Shown piece after piece: positions 1 through 12,494 of a stretch of 64,000 nt of DNA. Position 1 is the stretch's first letter. Each line of letters starts with the position of its first letter. The notes under the pieces were generated by a model. It worked only from the letters and a program-made list of their open reading frames with translations, had not been told where the DNA came from and searched no databases. The stretch is from Strigops habroptila (taxonomy: Eukaryota > Chordata > Aves > Psittaciformes > Psittacidae), in NCBI RefSeq assembly GCF_004027225.2, contig NC_044282.2:67250619-67314618 (forward strand), written 5' to 3'. The position numbers and the translations under genes are program-made.

Positions 1-334
1 ATGAGCTGCCAAGAAGACAGACAACTGAAATTAATAACTCAAAACAGGAATTATAGCATTTCACTGAAAGAAAGCAATATCATCCAAAAAGGCATCCTAA
101 GGCTTGTGGGCTGGGGTGAGGGTGGGCAGTAAGTTTCAATGTTGTAGTGGGCACTAACAAAGTATCATTTTTCCACTTGTGTTATGGTAATATTTTACTA
201 AATTATAGCATAGAACATGCCATAGTAGCGTGTGCTGCTTAGAGTAATCAGTCCACCTTGGGAAGGTGGTACCTTCTACCTTTTTGTGCTGCCACAGCTA
301 GTAGTGAGAATTTCACCACTAACAGGGGACAGAG

Positions 335-471
335 TCATGTCACTGACTGTGAGGAGCTGAAGTAGTCAGCATCCAGCCTTTGTTGCATTTCATTATCTTC
401 AGATATTTCAAAGTCTTCCCAAGACAACTTTACACTTTCTTCTTTGCTAGATCTTTTTACTGCTTGTTCAC
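335..471 (-). CDS. Probable C-terminal coding exon of an unidentified minus-strand gene
   Basis: On the minus strand an AG at 473-472 is followed by an open frame of about 45 codons ending in TGA at 337-335. The upstream intron side carries a pyrimidine tract. The peptide is acidic and hydrophilic and looks like real protein: it contains SWEDFEISEDNEMQQRLDAD and ends in SSSQSVT. The frame requires one base from the preceding exon (phase 1). I do not recognise the protein family. In mammals PLEK flanks FBXO48 on this side, but this peptide is not pleckstrin-like and the orientation is opposite. It may be the last exon of a gene lying mainly at higher coordinates, or an exon of a broken copy. 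Confidence 0.42.
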
Positions 472-696
472 CTATGCAAAAGATGCCATAGATTTAGGGA
501 AGGAAATCAACTCGCTTGGAAACCTGATCCACTCCTTTATAATCCATCAGTATTAAGGAAGGGAAGAATGCAGACAACTATAGAAACACTGTGTAGAAAG
601 CAAGTACAACTCGATGTGATGACAGCTGTATGAGGAAAAGTTTCTTTCCACAGTATTTCAAATATGAAGCAATCTTAGTTCAAGTTCTTCATTTAC

Positions 697-823
697 CTGA
701 TTTTGACCTTTGCTAAATTTCTCCACAAAAATATGCTCTAGGACCATTGTTTCCTTTAGATCTCCAGAAGCAGTTAGTAGGGTGTCAGGTACTGCTGATT
801 TGACCTGTATTTGAATTAAGAAT
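697..823 (-). CDS. Possible internal coding exon, unidentified minus-strand gene
   Basis: On the minus strand a pyrimidine-rich stretch and AG (825-824) precede an open segment that ends at a strong donor, CAG followed by GTAAAT (696-691). The frame reads a plausible globular sequence including DTLLTASGDLKETMVLEHIF. An alternative acceptor lies about 19 bases further in (…AATACAG). The exon ends in phase 0, whereas the exon at 471-335 needs phase 1. Either a small exon between them is unrecognised, a different donor is used (a weak GT inside AAAGGTCAAA would fit the phase), or they do not belong together. No family identified. Confidence 0.33.
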
Positions 824-849
824 CTTCCAGGAGAAAAGAAAGGATCCAT

Positions 850-3800
850 GGGTTACCTACTTGAACTACTGATTGAAGTGGGTTTGTTCAGGTTTTTCTT
901 TTTAAACCTTCAGCAACATACTAAGTCCTTGGTTCTGTGCCTTAGTAGTATAAGAGAAACCTTATGCTTGCTGTAACTGAAATAAATGTTATTTGACAAG
1001 ATCAGTTTACCTGATCAATCCTTATATTGTTTTCTGACTGTATAAAGCTTCTAAGTCTAATTTTATGCAGGAGTTGAAATTAAAGTTGATGTCATATTCT
1101 GCATGTGGGCTGTTCCTGATGCAGATTGATGTTTCTGAGTGCAAGTAAACTTTAAAACTTTTAAAAGTCTGTTCCTGGATCTAATAAGGTACCTTATCCT
1201 TGAGAATTCTTATTCAGATCTCTTCATAAATCTGGATCTAAAGCTTCTCTTCAATTCTGTTTAATTATACCTGTATCTGAGCTAATGAGCCTGAAGGTCT
1301 TTTGCCTTAGTAGTGCTTGTCACAAAGGAAACACAGCCTTGCAGGGGCAGCAGGCTGACAAGGCCACCGCATGGTCATGTCTATTTAAGACATCCAGGGG
1401 AAATCAGCTTCTGGCAGGCACTTCCTATATCTCACACAAGCTGACAGAACTACTGAAGCCTGGTGTGTCATTCTGAGGAAGGACAAAAAATACACTGTTT
1501 GCTCATCCTGCTTTCTTGATAATTGCTTTGTGGTTGCTGCATATTTTTGCTTTCTGAGCTCACTAACCCCAAAATACCCTATGGCACAGGAAAATAGAAA
1601 AAACCTCACACAACCAAACAGAAACTTGCCCAACTTAGCAAAGGAGGGATGCAACACCAAATTTTTAATAAAACTAAAAAGTTTTACCAGTCTTTGACCT
1701 TGTCATTTTTCCCTGTGCCCAGTTAAGGGTCCAGCTGCCCACATATGAACCGTATTTTCTCTGGTAGATGATGCTTGTCAGTGTCTTTGTGGAAGAGCTC
1801 TGATGTTTGTACCACACTATAGCAATAGGATCTCTAACCTCATAGGTAGTTCTTTTGAAGATAGATCACACACAAGGGTTTGTGGGTGTCTCTGCTTCTT
1901 GGTGGAAACAGGAGGATTGGAAGTGTATGTCTAATGCCACTCTACCTACATTTCTGGCTATAAATGTTTTCATTTGGCCAAGACTCATACTGGAAGTAAC
2001 TCCAAACTATTCCTCTTTTTAGCCAGGTTGTTATGCATTTCTTGACATCAAGAATTAGCTCTATATTCTAGGGTGAATGTGCCCTAGTCCATTTTCAGGG
2101 CCTGACAAGGAAATCAATATGTTTCACAGACTTTTCTCTCTGATAAGCTCTTCACAAGGGATGAATCGTGGGACAGTTATTATGGGGCTAGTTTTTAAAG
2201 ACGTTTGGTTTCCTAACTCATGGCAGTGCTTTCAAAAAGCAAAGTAAGTACCTGAATACCACCAGCAGTCTGACCTTAGGAATTCTAAGTGAGATGATGA
2301 CAGTTGTCACAACCCTTGAATTGAGTCAGGAAGGTTGCTAAGGAGAGAGCTACTGGAGCTAAGGTGGTGAGGACTATTGTAATAGATGTCTGTATATGAA
2401 AAGAAAAAAGGTTAGTTTTACATCACTATGATTTCTAGAGATACTAAATAGATGTTGTCCAATCCAATATTTAAAAGCAACTGTAAGTCTATCGTAGATC
2501 CTGAGGCCAGCCTAGTTAGGCATGGAAGGGAAGAGACATCTATCCCGAGTACTAGCACAAGAGAAGAGGGAGCAGGCCTACTACAAGGCATTACTAATTG
2601 AAAGAGGAAAAACAAGAGCAGACCTTCATGTTCATGCTTCCTCCATCTGTTTTCACCCTCTAACTATTTAAATCACACTTGTACGCACTCAGCAATTGCT
2701 ACATCAACATCAGTTCCATTTTTACTCATAACATGGATTAGTCTTTTTTTTTTGTAGACTAAAGGGCAAGAAAAGAAACCATTGTGGGTGAGGACTGTAT
2801 TTATAATATTCAATTACTGGAAGACTTGTATGATTTAATCTACTATAAAGATCATCTTGGATTTGTGTTTAACTTGCCGCATCTTACACTAAGCAGTTTT
2901 CCCTCTACTGGAGCACTGACTGTGTACTTACTACAGTCAGGTTTTCAGGAATGTTTATTAACCATGCACCTGTAAAATCACTCATGTAGGCACATAGCTC
3001 CTTCTTCCATGGTTTTAAAGAAAACATGGACAAAAACAAGGAAAAAGCAAACTACATACACTGAAAAACTAACATGCATGAGGACTGCAACCATGCAGCA
3101 AGCTTTCAGCCACAGGTGTTACTTCTTATAGTCAAATAAACACTCATATGGAAGTAGTTGTGTTTTAATTAATCTCTAGCAGTGGTTTCCAAGAGCTGTT
3201 TACTTTCCCTACCCTGTAGCCTTCTTCTGCATGGTAAGGTTTGTATTATTTTGTTGCTAAATTTTGGTGCTGTTCTTTGCTTTGCAGTGTGCTGTCTTTG
3301 CTTTTTATTTGAGAGTAGTTAACAGAAAGTGTTAAAGATCTACTGAAAATGTGTTTTTAGTAATAGAGCAGTTTATTGAGAAGTCTTTAATCAAAGTTTG
3401 TTCATAAAGAGGAGAAAAACTATTAAGGCCTCTGAGGTATGATCTAGTGTGTACTGTCAAGTCTCTCTTTTAGACAAAGTTTTCATTTGTATTTGTTCTT
3501 GTAATATTGCAGATCATTCTTCAGTGCAGTAATACTGCTTCTGTCTTTGAGTTCACTTTACTACAAATGTTAAACACCAATAATTCCCTTGTTTGTACGT
3601 TTGCTTCTAATTTGTTCTCAGATACTTAGGAAGTTATTTTAAGTTTAAACAACTTGCTTTACAGGGCTCTGGTTAAATGCTTTTTACTATTTGTAAAGTG
3701 CTTCCATTTGTTCTGGGTTCAGGCTTGGATAGCACCAAAACTAAGAAGCCTGAAAGCTTCCCTTAAATAACCTTTTTGGTGAGACACAGAAACATTTTAG

Positions 3801-4570
3801 TAGATTGGGGGTGAGCTGTTGGGGTTTTTTTGTGGTGTTTTTCAGTTTGTACCTTTTAAAACTCTGACTACTCTAGGAGGAATTTTAAAAAGCAAAATGA
3901 GTAGATGACAGTTCTCTGCTGGTTGTTGGTAGTCGTGGGTGCCTTTAGTCTGTGTTTTGAAAAGTGCTTGTATATTTGCCTGTGAACTGTGGTCTTCTCA
4001 TTAATGTATAGAGACCTTACCACGCTCAGTGTGAACTTCTGCGTGCAGTAGACAGGCTTCAGATTTCTGTCTCCTCTTTGACTTTTCTGCCAGCTAACAG
4101 GGGGGTGTGTGCTCTAGTCTTCTCACCAGCCACCTTTCGTGGAGGAGTTTTGGGGTTTGATAGCATTGGCAGCCTGAGAAAACTGTGTGTGCTATGCAAT
4201 AAATAGTGCCAAATCCTTTAGCCTACCTACTTGAATATTTTTTAAGTAATGTTAAGTTTGTCCTAAAGTAAATAAAGTGGAATATAGGTGTTAATGATGC
4301 ACCACGATATGCAAGAGGTTCTTTTCAAAAGCTAGGATAAAATAAAATGCAAGGCTGTCTGCACAGCCTCTGGTTTGAAGGATTGCTTGCAGATTATACA
4401 AGTAAGTAATTGCATAGTTATATTATTTAGCCTGTAAAATGAGCAGTTTTCAGTGTATAAAGTGTCAGATGTTTGCCCTTTAACATCAGGATACCTCAGT
4501 CCTGCTTCTTGTGACCAAGGTTGACAGCAAGGGGTCTTTCTCCTGCTTTATAACCCTTTCTCTGCTACCC
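850..4570. other. No supportable gene; AT-rich unique-looking DNA
   Basis: Both strands contain frequent stops and only short chance frames. A 47-codon plus frame starting near 2451 (ATGTTGTCCAATCC) has protein-like composition but no donor and no family resemblance, so it is not called. No recognisable transposon fragment was seen. Confidence 0.5.
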
Positions 4571-4572
4571 AG

Positions 4573-7500
4573 GAGTGGGGTTCCTGAGTATGTATCCCGT
4601 ATCTTTCTGTGTTGCTTGTGTGGCACTGAGGAACACAGAGATGACTTAAAAAGCAAACAGTGGAGGCTGGATCAGTGTTCTGGCTGGTGAAGCGCTGGTG
4701 CCTTTCCAGATGACTTTGCTTGCCCACCACACATGGCTCAGCTGCCTGAAGGAGCCTTGTTGCAATGTGGAGCCTTTGCAATACTCCCACCAGGCTCCAA
4801 CAGTGCTGGACTGGAGCCTGAAAGAGGAGAGTGGAAGTAGCTTCAGTATGAGAATAAGACTTACTCCAGGCCCATCTGAAAGATCAATGTGGCAGGGAGC
4901 CGACATGGATATCTGGTGAGTTGTTTTTATTGTGTGTGATGATGATATAATTGAAGTCTGAATCTGATGCATGAAGAATAATTTGAATGTGGTTACTTCA
5001 TCACTTTTTGAAGGTATTTTAGGAACTGCTTTTCCTCTTGTGATGGTGGGGTGGAGATCTGCAAGCCAAGCAAGCGAAAAACACCCTTCAAAAATCTCTG
5101 ACTGAAAACAAGGTTCTTCTTTTGTTGTTACTCATGAGACTTCTTGAAATAGAGTTTCTCATTTGGCCTCAAAATAAGCTTTTCCCCCCTCCATGGATTA
5201 GCACAAAGAACTTCCTGCTTCACATTCAGAACCAAAACTGTGGCTTTCCATGATTTGTTTCTTTTTTTTCCCCTTCAGTTTGGTTGAAGGGAGAGTAAAA
5301 CTGTGTATAAAAGCTGAGGAAAATGCTCCTTTTCATACTTCATTGGACTTCCATTGTAAGTGTATTGCAGTATAGTAAAACTTTTCATCTTCCCTGCATA
5401 GACTTTTTTTTTTTTTTTAAGATGGTAACACATTTCTCTCTCTTTTTCCATCCCTGAGAAAGGACTGAGAAGGAGGGAGGAAGGGAATTGGAGGCAAATG
5501 CTCATGAAACCGGTGGATTTTTGTTTCCAGCAGTTGAAAGGGAGGGAAAATGTGTTAGTAAATTTCAAAATTTGCCTTCGGTATGTCTTTCGCCAACATC
5601 TTGAATATTAATAAACCAGAATGATCAAGGGAGAGGAGGAGGAACTGGGGATTGACTAGTTTAATTACAAAAAAATATTAAATTAAGAAATCCAAAACTA
5701 GATAACCCAATTTTCCCAAATCCTCAAACCCAGAGTTTAAAAGGACATTGAGAACTTTCTTCTTAATGTATTGACTTTAGCCCCTTTCTCCTTATCAAAT
5801 TTATTAGAACAACCTATTGCAGTCTGATAAGAGTCTCAGTTATAAAAATCAGTGTATAATCAGTCTCTTAATGTACCTGCTTCCATATCACAGGGAAAAG
5901 ACTGAAAATCCTTTCTTGAGTACCAAGGTATATAAAAAGAAAACCAAGAAACTGTCCCTTTTATCCTTCATTGCTTCTGCTATGTGTGTATGCAAGTGTC
6001 CTGCTTTTGAAGGCTTAAATTGCTGTGTGACTCCTTAGTATGTGATGGTGAAAGTATGGTAACAAAATCAATACGCATGCATGTGATATTTTTTAATAAT
6101 AGGAAAGTTTGTTTATATCAGATTTTTAACCCTCCTATGCAGTTTTCTGATTAATAAAGGGAAATATTTAATCATTCTAGTACATAAGTAGTAAAATAAG
6201 GTTGGTTTCTTTGTGGTTTGCTTTTTCTTTTTTTTTTCCCTTTTTTTTTTTTTTGTTTTCTTTTTTTAACATAGTATTTTTACTTAAAGGAAGGCTTTTT
6301 TTCACGTTACATCTTCCCTCCACAACACCTCCTTCTTCTTAAAGCTATTTTAACCCAAGCTTCCTAATATAAAAAACAAGTGTGTAGTTCTGCTTTTTAG
6401 GCATCATAAAGTGGAGCTCTGATACATAAACATTTTAGATGTGCTACAGCATACCAAGTGGTCTCTAGTCACCCCTCTAGAAGAGCAAAAGCTTCCTCTC
6501 ATCTTGTACCTACATGCTGTGTATAGATGTTTGGTTACATTATTGATATTAACTGCTGTTGTAGTCTGCTTATTTAAGTATTTGAGGAACCTCCAGCATT
6601 ATTGTCTCTAAGTATGTGTGTTGGTAAACGTTGCATGTTAGAATGGCTTTAAAGAGCAGTATAATTAAGATAAAATAGTCTACAGACTAGCAATGTTCAA
6701 AAATAAAGGTGCCATTAGAAAAGCTGATCAGTTTGGTCAGCCACACTTGATGAAACTTGAGGCAAGCTTCTATTATTGGCTGTGCTGTCAAATGGCTGTA
6801 TATACTGTATCTTGTGAAACCGAGGTGTTGGGAACTCCCAGCTGAATTTGTACAGTACTCTTGTTCTTTAGCATTGTGACAGAAAAATAGTAGAAGCTAT
6901 TGAAAATAGTCTTTCAGTTGAACAAATGAGTAAAGTTCTCACAGGGTACTGTCATATTTATTGCTGTAAGATACTGCTGATACAGAAAAATATTTTGCCT
7001 TTCTCAACTTTTCTTCCCTGTTAGGATTAAAGGCCTGAGGTGGCTGATTTGTTTGCTTGAAGATTTCCCCCTGTTCCCAGCTTGCTCAATCTATACCTGC
7101 AATTCAGCCTTCAAGTTGAATCCTCCAACAGGTAGCTGGTGGCATCTTGTGTTTTCTATTTGGTGCTCTGAGATCACTCAGACATTTAAAGGCAATATTT
7201 AGTGCTATGGCTAATACATTATCTGATGGCCAATGGTGTCCTGTGGCATCTGGAGAAGTCTTTGCGTAGAGCTTCATGTGTCTGGCATCTCAGCCACAAA
7301 ACGGCTTATGCCATTGATGCTCCCATATCTGCAAGCAGCAGCTCGTTTGCCTGTTAAGATTTTTAAGGGCTGTGCATTAAAACCAGCACGTGCCATTCTA
7401 ACAGTATTTTTAAATGTGGAGCAAAAAACCCTAATGTTGTACCTAATTTGCATGCTTTAGCAAGTTGGTTTTTATTTCTCCCCTTCCCCCCCAGCTTTGT

Positions 7501-8574
7501 AGATCCAGGATTGCTGGACATGGGTGGCAGTGTTGGACAGGACGATTCTGAGGGGCTGAAGGTAACTGCTGGTACATAGAATTGTCCTCTAGGGTTTCAT
7601 CTTGGTACGTCTCCCAGGACCTCTGAGTTTGCTGTCCATCACCTCTTCTCTGCTCCCCCTTCTAGCCACAGTTGCAGCTTGGGTTTTTTTTGGTTTACAA
7701 GAATAGCTGAAATGGGTTTAGCCCTTAGCAGAAGCCTGAAAAAAAAACCAAACCAGAACACCACTAACCAAGTTTTAGCATTGTTGTGCTGATCAGAAGC
7801 AGCTGCTAACTTGGTGTTAAATGCAGCAGGTGATTCCTTCCAGGGTTTTAGGGACAGACTTTTCCAACCAAGCAATATGCTGAAAAACAACCACGAAGTG
7901 TCAGGATGCTCTTGGGAATCTGATATGCCTCTATCCAAGTTCATTTGGAGAGAAAATAAAAAAATAACACCATGACTACCCAAATCCTCCCATTTGTATG
8001 CCTTTATGACCCTTCCATCAGTTCTGGTGGACTGAAGCAACCAGTCCTAGTCCTGAGCCCAACTGCTCTGCCTTCAGTTGGGATAACTCTGCTACTTGGT
8101 ACCTTCTAGAGATGACAATGATAAAGACCAGAGTCATTAGCGCCAGCTTATCGGCAGAAATGCTTCTCTTGACAAGATTAGCTTTGAAATTTGAGTGATC
8201 TAATGAAGAAATCTCTGTGGTGATTAAACATCCCGTGCTTTCTTTTTCGTTTAGTGTGACTGTTAATGGCAATGGCCCAAAGCCACATCCTGCACCATGA
8301 TGCAATCAAACCATACTATCAGCTCCTCCCATCAGAAATGGAGCACTGCAAAACTGAGTAATTGCAAGGAAGGGTCTAACACCACGTGCGATTTTGGAAA
8401 TACAGAAATAACATACTCAGGTTGAGCTTCAGTGCTGGGCATTTTGATGTCCAGCTGTGTGCAGCAGCTTGGGACATTTTATACAGCAGGGGAGTTTTTT
8501 TTTCATCCCAGGAGCCTGGCTGTTTTAAGCTCATGTTAAAGCCATTTGGGGGGTGTGAGTGGAGGACATCCTAA
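4573..8574 (+). other. Chain of plus-strand exon-like segments (unidentified transcript?)
   Basis: Three segments have good splice signals. Segment A, 4573-4915, follows a long pyrimidine tract with CTACCCAG and ends at CTG|GTGAGT; its last ~88 codons are open and end in phase 2. Segment B, 7495-7561, follows TTTCTCCCCTTCCCCCCCAG and ends AAG|GTAACT; read in the compatible phase it gives FVDPGLLDMGGSVGQDDSEG. Segment C starts at 8512 after TTTTTTTTTCATCCCAG and is open to TAA at 8572-8574. The A-B and B-C phases are compatible. No protein family is recognised, segment A contains stops in its first part, and no poly(A) signal follows C. It could equally be a non-coding RNA or chance. Confidence 0.18.
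6220..6268. repeat. Poly(T)/polypyrimidine tract
   Basis: Near-continuous T run interrupted by short C and G positions, including a run of about 15 T. It is a simple low-complexity sequence, possibly the remnant of a reverse-oriented poly(A) tail, but no retrocopy body was recognised beside it. Confidence 0.6.
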
Positions 8575-9529
8575 TGGCTCTGCACCACATAAGCTTCATG
8601 TGCTCTCTCAAAATGCCTCTCTGTCTTTGGAAAGCTGGGTGGTAGGAAGGTGAATGGCAGGAAGGCTGTGTGGCTAATGGGATGCCTGGGTGATGGATGC
8701 CTTGGGCACCTTTCTGCAGCTAACATCTGCTGAGCAGGAGGGTAGAAGTGGTGTGTGAATGCAGTGGGAAGGTCAGTGTGGTTTGCTAAAGTAGAACTTG
8801 CCACTTCCTCAAAAACTTACGGGTAAGAGAGCTGAGCACTGAAGCACGAAAAGGGTTTTGCCAGCCACCTAGGTGTGAGGATAGCTGGTGTATGTCCTGG
8901 GGTGGTAGGTGGGCTTTGTGGCTTTGCGTGGCCTTGACTGCTCTCTGGGGAAGGATACCTGTGCATTAGTGCTAATCTAGGACCAGTACAATCTTCCTGT
9001 TGCTGGCATTTCTGTGATTTTGGTTCACAGATAGAATGAGCCTAAACCAGCTGTTGTAGGAAGTGCCACTGTTTGGAGTGATGGATGCTGTTGGGTGTCT
9101 TTAAGAGGAGGAGAGCACATCCAGCCTGCAGCAGAGCTGAGAGGCTGAGTAGGTGGAGCAGGGGCAGAGAGGAGTAGAACAGAAGACCAGAACTGAGGTA
9201 ATGAAATTCCCAGGGGAAATGAAATCCCTTAAAGGAGGGGCTCAGTGTGGGGAAGGGGGAAACAAGCTTTGTTTTAATGAGAACTTGTACTGAAATACTT
9301 GGGTTTTTTTCTTTCAGTAATGGATTTTTCATGAGAAACACCACTGCTACTCCATGTTTAAAGATCCAGGCCTTGTCTAATTGCATAGCTGAGTGTTTAA
9401 TTCCTCGCATGTTTAAAGAGGTACAGCCATCTGATCTGGACAGAGGTAGAGGCATGACAGATACTGGTGGTTCCTATGCTTGTACGAGAAGGGGGAAAAG
9501 CTACAGCTAAGCGTACTCTTCATTAGGGA

Positions 9530-9807
9530 CTGCAGTGATAGAATAAGGGGTAATGGGTTCAAACTTCAACAGGGGAAGTTTAGGTTAGATATAAGGAAGA
9601 AGTTCTTTACTGTTAGAGTGGTGAGGCGCTGGGATGGGTTGCCCAAGGAAGTTGTGAATGCTCCATCCCTGGCAGTGTTCAAGGACAGGTTGGGTGGAGC
9701 CTTGGGTGACATGGTTTAGTGCGAGGTGTCCCTGCCCATGGCAGGGGGGTTGGAACTAGATGATCTTAAGGTCCTTTCCAACCCAAACCATTCTATGATT
9801 GTGTAAG
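9530..9807 (+). mobile_element. CR1 LINE, truncated 3' end
   Basis: The segment encodes the C-terminal end of the CR1 reverse-transcriptase ORF (RGNGFKLQQGKFRLDIRKKF, then PSLAVFKDRLGGAL) and continues into the 3' UTR with the typical CCCATGGCAGGGGGGTTGGA stretch. It ends with CCATTCTATGATTG, the octamer-type CR1 terminus. As usual for CR1 it is 5'-truncated and has no poly(A) tail. Confidence 0.92.
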
Positions 9808-9809
9808 TG

Positions 9810-11660
9810 CACAGTGAGACAACTCTGTGTTAGGATTTATACCAGAATAATTATTCTATTTAAAAATTGTATCCTGGGACAAATACATGAGAACTGACAG
9901 CTGAGGGGCAGGAAAAGAGCAGGAAGAGGGGATAAATGTCTGGAAGTTAGAGACTGGAGGTAACAGGAAGCTGGGTGAGAAGGGTGAAGAACTAGATCCA
10001 TGCTTGTGCACTTTTCCAGTCTTGTGATTAAGAAATAGGGCACTCCTGAGGTGATGAGAATGTACTGCTACTACTATTTTCTTCTATATTAATTTATATG
10101 CACTGTTTTTTTCACTTCTGTCTCTCAAAGTCAGGGTAAAAAGATACTGTGAGCAGGGGTGAGGCAGCACCTTCAGTGGAAAAACTGTTGTGCTTGGGTG
10201 TGGTGTGTGTTGGGTTTTTTTATTTGAGCTAACTAGATATAATCTCTGAGCAGAATTACTAATAATAAAGGAAGCAGTGTCTGCAATTCATTGAGACTTG
10301 TGCTGCATCCACTATACTTGGCAATGTTCTTTATTCTGTGTTGCATTTGAGCCATGTTTGGCAGCAGGGTGATATCAGAAGCTTCAGTGAATTTTGGGTG
10401 CTGCATCCATTTTGGCTAATGTAGTAGTAATCCCACAAGAACAGCATCAACTCTTCTGGCAGTAAAGGGAGATATCATGCATCTTTATACAACCTAGTGC
10501 AATGGGGTCTTGATACTGGGACTAACACTTACTTATAAGGAATAAAGTACAGAAGATGTATAAGAAACATTATGCAGTCATTGCATCATGTCACACAATA
10601 TTGTGGCTGAGAAAGCTCTCTTAATTAGATATGTTACTGGTGATTTAGAAAAGGTACTGGTGCTTATGAACGGAAAGTCTGTTTTAATGGGGAAAATGTA
10701 GGAGGCTAAGGGAAGTGGATCGGTTTTGATGAAATCTGTTGAATGTTCCAAGCTAGAAAAGGGAACACAGATAACATACTGTTCTTGGAAGCATTTTAGA
10801 ACCACCAGTTTCACCTGGCTGTTCTCTTTCTTCCTTGGCCTATAGAGATGGGCACATACAACAAACAGGTTGTGAGCCAACACACTTGCAATAAAGGGGA
10901 GGAAAAAATACTAGATATTTTCACCAGATATTCTGCAATGGTTAAATAATGGTGAGAAAATAAAAATGGATAAATTGGAAGCAAGTTTAAACTAATGGTT
11001 TGTTTAACCACCAGCATCATTGAACACAAAAAACCTGGTATTGGATGGTAGCCCAGAGGACAGTGATCTGTATTTTCAGAGCAGAACTGCTCTACTGCTC
11101 TATCTAGCGTTATTTGGCCATTAAAAGTCAGGGCTGGACCTAATTTAAGTAAGCTCAGTATCCAGTAGGGGCCTGATCTAGCACCATTGAACCTCATGCT
11201 CATGACAAGACATTTCTGTCCTTACGTTGCCAGAAGGTCCTCTGCCAAAGTCCACAGTAGTTGATTTGAAATCACTTCACATTAGCTAAGTTTCATAAGC
11301 ATGGTAGAAATCTTCCTATAGAGAATTGGTCCCAGATTGGTGACTGAATTTTGTAGGAATAATTCAAATAGGGACCTTCAAAGCGTTTTCCCACTGAATT
11401 TACTCTTTAGTGCAAAGTAAGTAGGGCAAGGTGATATTCAAATGGAATTGTAGTAAGTTGATTTTGTGGTGACTTTCATGTTGTGTTACGTGACAGGCGA
11501 CTCGTCTTCGACTAGTGGCGGTTTCTAAAGTCTGTACCAAAAATCAGTGCTGGTAAAGCAGGGTTCACGTGATGGAAGAAAAAACTAGGTTTCTGAATGT
11601 GTTTTAGCCTAACTGCAAAAATATATGAAGTTGTGTTATCCCTCATGGTTATCTGAGTTG
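9810..11660. other. No gene seen between CR1 and the FBXO48 3' flank
   Basis: AT-rich DNA with short chance frames on both strands. A TTTATT at about 11662-11667 reads AATAAA on the minus strand and could be the distal poly(A) signal of FBXO48, giving a 3' UTR of about 0.67 kb. This is inference only. Confidence 0.4.
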
Positions 11661-12184
11661 TTTTATTTAAAGTAGTAAGTTCTGCTCTACTCCTCCTCAT
11701 GCAAATGACTGAAGTGCAGAGAGGCTCTAAGTTATGTGGCTGCTTCAGTCCTGCCTGGATCTATGAGTTCTAATCCAGAAATCCCACGGCTGGGCAGCGG
11801 AAATGCAGCACTGCTGAGCAATGACATTTCCATACTTTAGTGGGTACAGATTCAGAGAAGATCCTTGTGAGGGCTCTATGCGCTGGGGATGTTCAGCCGA
11901 TCCTGAGGAGGCTGCCTTGTCCTTTTCTTTCCAATATCTGAATTTGCCCCTTCCCCACCCTGCCTTCATGGGCTCTCATGTTGTGCTGCTGGTATAATAC
12001 GCTTGAAGTCAAACACACTTTTTTTGTTAAAAGTCATCTTTTCCAAAATAAAAAGTGCAAATTGAGAGTACAATCAACATCTTTTTGACAATATAGCAGA
12101 ACATCAAATTTACAAATATAACAACTGAATATTTAGTCTTACTTAGAATTTTACAGAAAAATAAAATACGGATAAAGTGCAAAT

Positions 12185-12211
12185 AAAAAAAAAAAAAAAT
12201 TTTTTTTTTTT
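12185..12211. repeat. A15-T12 palindromic homopolymer junction in FBXO48 3' UTR
   Basis: Fifteen A residues are followed directly by twelve T residues, about 120-150 bases downstream of the FBXO48 stop on the minus strand. It could fold into a perfect A/T hairpin. Confidence 0.75.
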
Positions 12212-12332
12212 AAGAAGTTTTCATCATATGTTTGCAAACACAACTGATCTTGAACAGCAAAATATTTACAGTTTGGCAGTCTGCGAGTTGTTGATAGAAG
12301 GTTCTTAAGTTGCTAGAACCAGCACTGGTTTC

Positions 12333-12494
12333 TCATCTCTCGAGTTCTGCTTCCAGGATTTCTCCCCATGTGTCGACGTCCATGGGATACATGCTTTTCT
12401 CTGGCAGGCTGTTCTGTGAAGGAATGTTGCTGTATTTCCCACTCAGCCATTCTTGCTTCACTTTGCTTTTCCAGTAGTTTCTCAGTAATGTGAT
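12333..12494 (-). CDS. FBXO48: FBXO48 coding exon 2 (C-terminus)
   Basis: The acceptor CAG (12497-12495) precedes ATC in phase 0, matching the donor of exon 1. It has 53 codons and a stop whose last base is 12333. It reads ITLLRNYWKSKVKQEWLSGK at the start and the strongly conserved TWGEILEAELER at the end. Confidence 0.93.
   Translation of the reverse strand: MTLLRNYWKSKVKQEWLSGKYSNIPSQNSLPEKSMYPMDVDTWGEILEAELER

Noticed and set aside
2451-2600. Plus-strand frame starting ATGTTGTCCAATCC with protein-like composition
   Set aside because: Short, no donor or acceptor pair, no recognisable family, and the opposite strand is equally open.
8018-8305. Minus-strand frame with a hydrophobic stretch (LALMTLVFIIVI) resembling a membrane anchor
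   Set aside because: No splice signals, no family resemblance and no neighbouring retroviral genes; a single hydrophobic run is weak evidence.
1-12000. PLEK as the left neighbour of FBXO48, as in mammals
   Set aside because: No PH- or DEP-domain sequence was seen on either strand; the only coding-like exons here are on the minus strand and unrelated in sequence.
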